Assembly (NCBI GenBank): GCA_965249925.1
Contig: OZ252260.1
Coordinates: forward strand, 4,154,001 to 4,218,000
DNA: 64,000 bases
From: Hoeflea_A sp965249925
GTDB lineage: Bacteria > Pseudomonadota > Alphaproteobacteria > Rhizobiales > Rhizobiaceae
Direction: 5' to 3'
Below the pieces are notes generated by a model. It saw only the letters and a list, made by a program, of their open reading frames with translations, had not been told where the DNA came from and searched no databases. Made by a program: the position numbers and the translations under genes. Positions 62,821-64,000 of the stretch are shown one piece after another. The stretch's first letter is position 1, and the number at the start of each line of letters is the position of its first letter.

Positions 62821-64000
62821 CATGGACGCCCCCAACGGCTTCGCAATGAGCCATACTGGGTTGTGTCAAACGATCCAGTCAGAGGAGACGTCCATGTCAG
62901 AAATTAAAGCAGTCGGTTTGGATATATCCAAGCATATTTTTCAGGTTCATTGCGCTGATGATTGTGGTCGTCCAGTGCTTCGCAAGACGTTGCGGCGTCA
63001 CGGGGTCGCATCATTTTTTGGCGCACTACCGCCGTGTCTGGTGGCGCTTGAGGCTTGTGGTAGCGCGCATTATTGGGCGCGTCTTCTTCAGGATCAGGGC
63101 CATGAGGTGCGATTGATATCGCCGCAGTATGTCAAGCCCTTCGTGAAGACCAACAAGAACGATGCGGCCGATGCGGAGGCGATCTGCGAGGCGGCGCAGC
63201 GACCGACGATGCGCTTCGCGCCGATCAAGAGTGTCGATCAGCAGGCGATCCTTGTGGTGCATCGAACACGTGATCTCCTGGTGCGCCAACGCACGCAGCT
63301 GATTAACGCGCTGCGCGGCCATTGCGGCGAATTCGGTATTGTGGTTGCCAAGGGTGCCAGCAACGTCACCCGGTTGATCGAGCTGATCGAGGACGATGGG
63401 CGCATACCGGACCAGGCGCGGATTGGCTTGATGATCATCGTCGACCAACTGCGATCGGTGCAGTCCAACATCGTGAAACAGGAAAAGCATCTGAAGGCGT
63501 GGCACCGCTCGAGCGAAGCCAGCCGCCGCCTGGCAACGATCCCGGGTGTTGGTGTGATCACGGCAACGGCGTTGGTGGCAACGATCGGCGATGCTTCACA
63601 GTTCCGTTCAGCCCGACAACTTGCGGCCTGGCTGGGACTGGTGCCGAAACAGAACTCCAGTGGCGGCAAGGATCGGCTGGGTCGTATTTCCAAGCACGGC
63701 GATCGCTATTTGAGACGGCTTCTCGTGCATGGCGCCCGCACCGAGCTGCGCTGGAGTAGAACCCGCAAGGGGCAACGAACGGATTGGCAACAGGCGTTGT
63801 TGGCACGCCGACCGACCAACGTTGTCCTGCTGGCGATGGCAAACAAGACGGCGCGTGTCGTCTGGGCTTTGCTCAGGCGCGCAGAAACCTATCGGGCGGC
63901 ACCGCTCAACGCCTCATGAGCAAGGCGGTGAGCACAACCCGTCCGGACGATTGATTGCGAGGGTAGCATGATGTGATGGCAAAACAGGGTAACCGGGATC
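62821..64000 (+). mobile_element. IS110/IS1111-family insertion sequence, right end beyond window
   Basis: The left edge is placed where similarity to the palindromic element at 57.75 kb ends; the right edge is not in the window. GGGTTGTG (62858-62865) and CACAACCC (63933-63940) are 8-bp inverted repeats flanking the transposase gene, which fits the subterminal repeats of the IS1111 group. Non-coding ends of these elements can encode a bridge RNA. Confidence 0.75.
62894..63919 (+). CDS. IS110-family transposase (DEDD recombinase), IS1111-like
   Basis: The 341-aa protein has the N-terminal DEDD domain (VGLDISKHIF, ALEACGSAHYW, NKNDAADAEAI) and the C-terminal transposase_20 region (LATIPGVGVITATALVATI, WLGLVPKQNSSGGKDRLG, with the conserved Ser). 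MRFAPIKSVDQQA and RTRDLLVRQRTQLINALRGH are typical of the IS1111 group. It appears intact. AGAGGAG precedes the ATG at 62894; the frame is open back to 62792 but that part lies in the IS end and the flanking repeat. Confidence 0.95.
   Translation: MSEIKAVGLDISKHIFQVHCADDCGRPVLRKTLRRHGVASFFGALPPCLVALEACGSAHYWARLLQDQGHEVRLISPQYVKPFVKTNKNDAADAEAICEAAQRPTMRFAPIKSVDQQAILVVHRTRDLLVRQRTQLINALRGHCGEFGIVVAKGASNVTRLIELIEDDGRIPDQARIGLMIIVDQLRSVQSNIVKQEKHLKAWHRSSEASRRLATIPGVGVITATALVATIGDASQFRSARQLAAWLGLVPKQNSSGGKDRLGRISKHGDRYLRRLLVHGARTELRWSRTRKGQRTDWQQALLARRPTNVVLLAMANKTARVVWALLRRAETYRAAPLNAS

Overview
The window is GC-rich bacterial DNA with alphaproteobacterial style: tightly packed genes, several ATGA overlaps, strong AGGAGG-type ribosome binding sites, and a set of low-oxygen/stress genes preceded by TTGAT-N4-ATCAA (FNR/FixK-type) sites. 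An alphaproteobacterium, perhaps Hyphomicrobiales, fits best, but no rRNA or other phylogenetic marker is present, so the order is inference.

Layout. (1) 1-1796: a fatty acyl-AMP ligase on the minus strand, cut by the window start. (2) 2.3-7.4 kb, minus strand: a small unknown gene, then a compact operon of a P-loop (DUF1611-like) protein, an Asp/Asn beta-hydroxylase-like dioxygenase, an alpha/beta hydrolase and an ABC exporter, which looks like a small-molecule pathway. (3) 7.6-22.8 kb: a stress/hypoxia island. It has an HtrA-like protease divergent from a protease homologue that has lost its catalytic His and Ser, a LuxR-type regulator, a YheT-like hydrolase, a MarR/SDR pair, a CBS - unknown - GroEL operon, an acyl-CoA synthetase, a class II glutamine amidotransferase divergent from an ATP-grasp enzyme, a PRPP-synthetase paralogue divergent from a DUF2267 gene, and a COG2187-type kinase-like gene. 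FNR/FixK-like boxes sit in front of most of these, and a fifth box is found 40 kb away in front of a second CBS gene. (4) 23-29.5 kb: an MFS exporter, then an RND pump with its adaptor and a divergent TetR regulator.

(5) 29.5-55.7 kb: a nonribosomal peptide locus that fills a third of the window. Two coupled synthetases (3720 and 3685 aa) form a six-module line that begins with a lone T domain and ends with a thioester reductase: T / C-A(Tyr) / C-A(aliphatic)-N-methyltransferase / C-A(Tyr) // C-A(Asp) / C-A(Val) / C-A(unresolved) / Red. An MbtH protein and a sulfotransferase lie nearby, and a Tat-exported flavin oxidase is divergent from the synthetase operon. The expected product is a six-residue, once N-methylated, possibly sulfated peptide aldehyde or alcohol. 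The synthetase genes carry long, almost identical internal DNA repeats, a sign of recent duplication or gene conversion.

(6) 55.8-64 kb: a membrane adenylate cyclase, a 90-bp palindromic repeat, a TetR gene with three matching operators in front of a DUF1348 - exported cysteine hydrolase - YHS operon, the second FNR-box CBS gene with a DUF1349 gene, a TacAT-type toxin-antitoxin pair, and an IS110/IS1111-family insertion sequence. The IS appears to sit inside a second copy of the palindromic repeat and continues past the window end.
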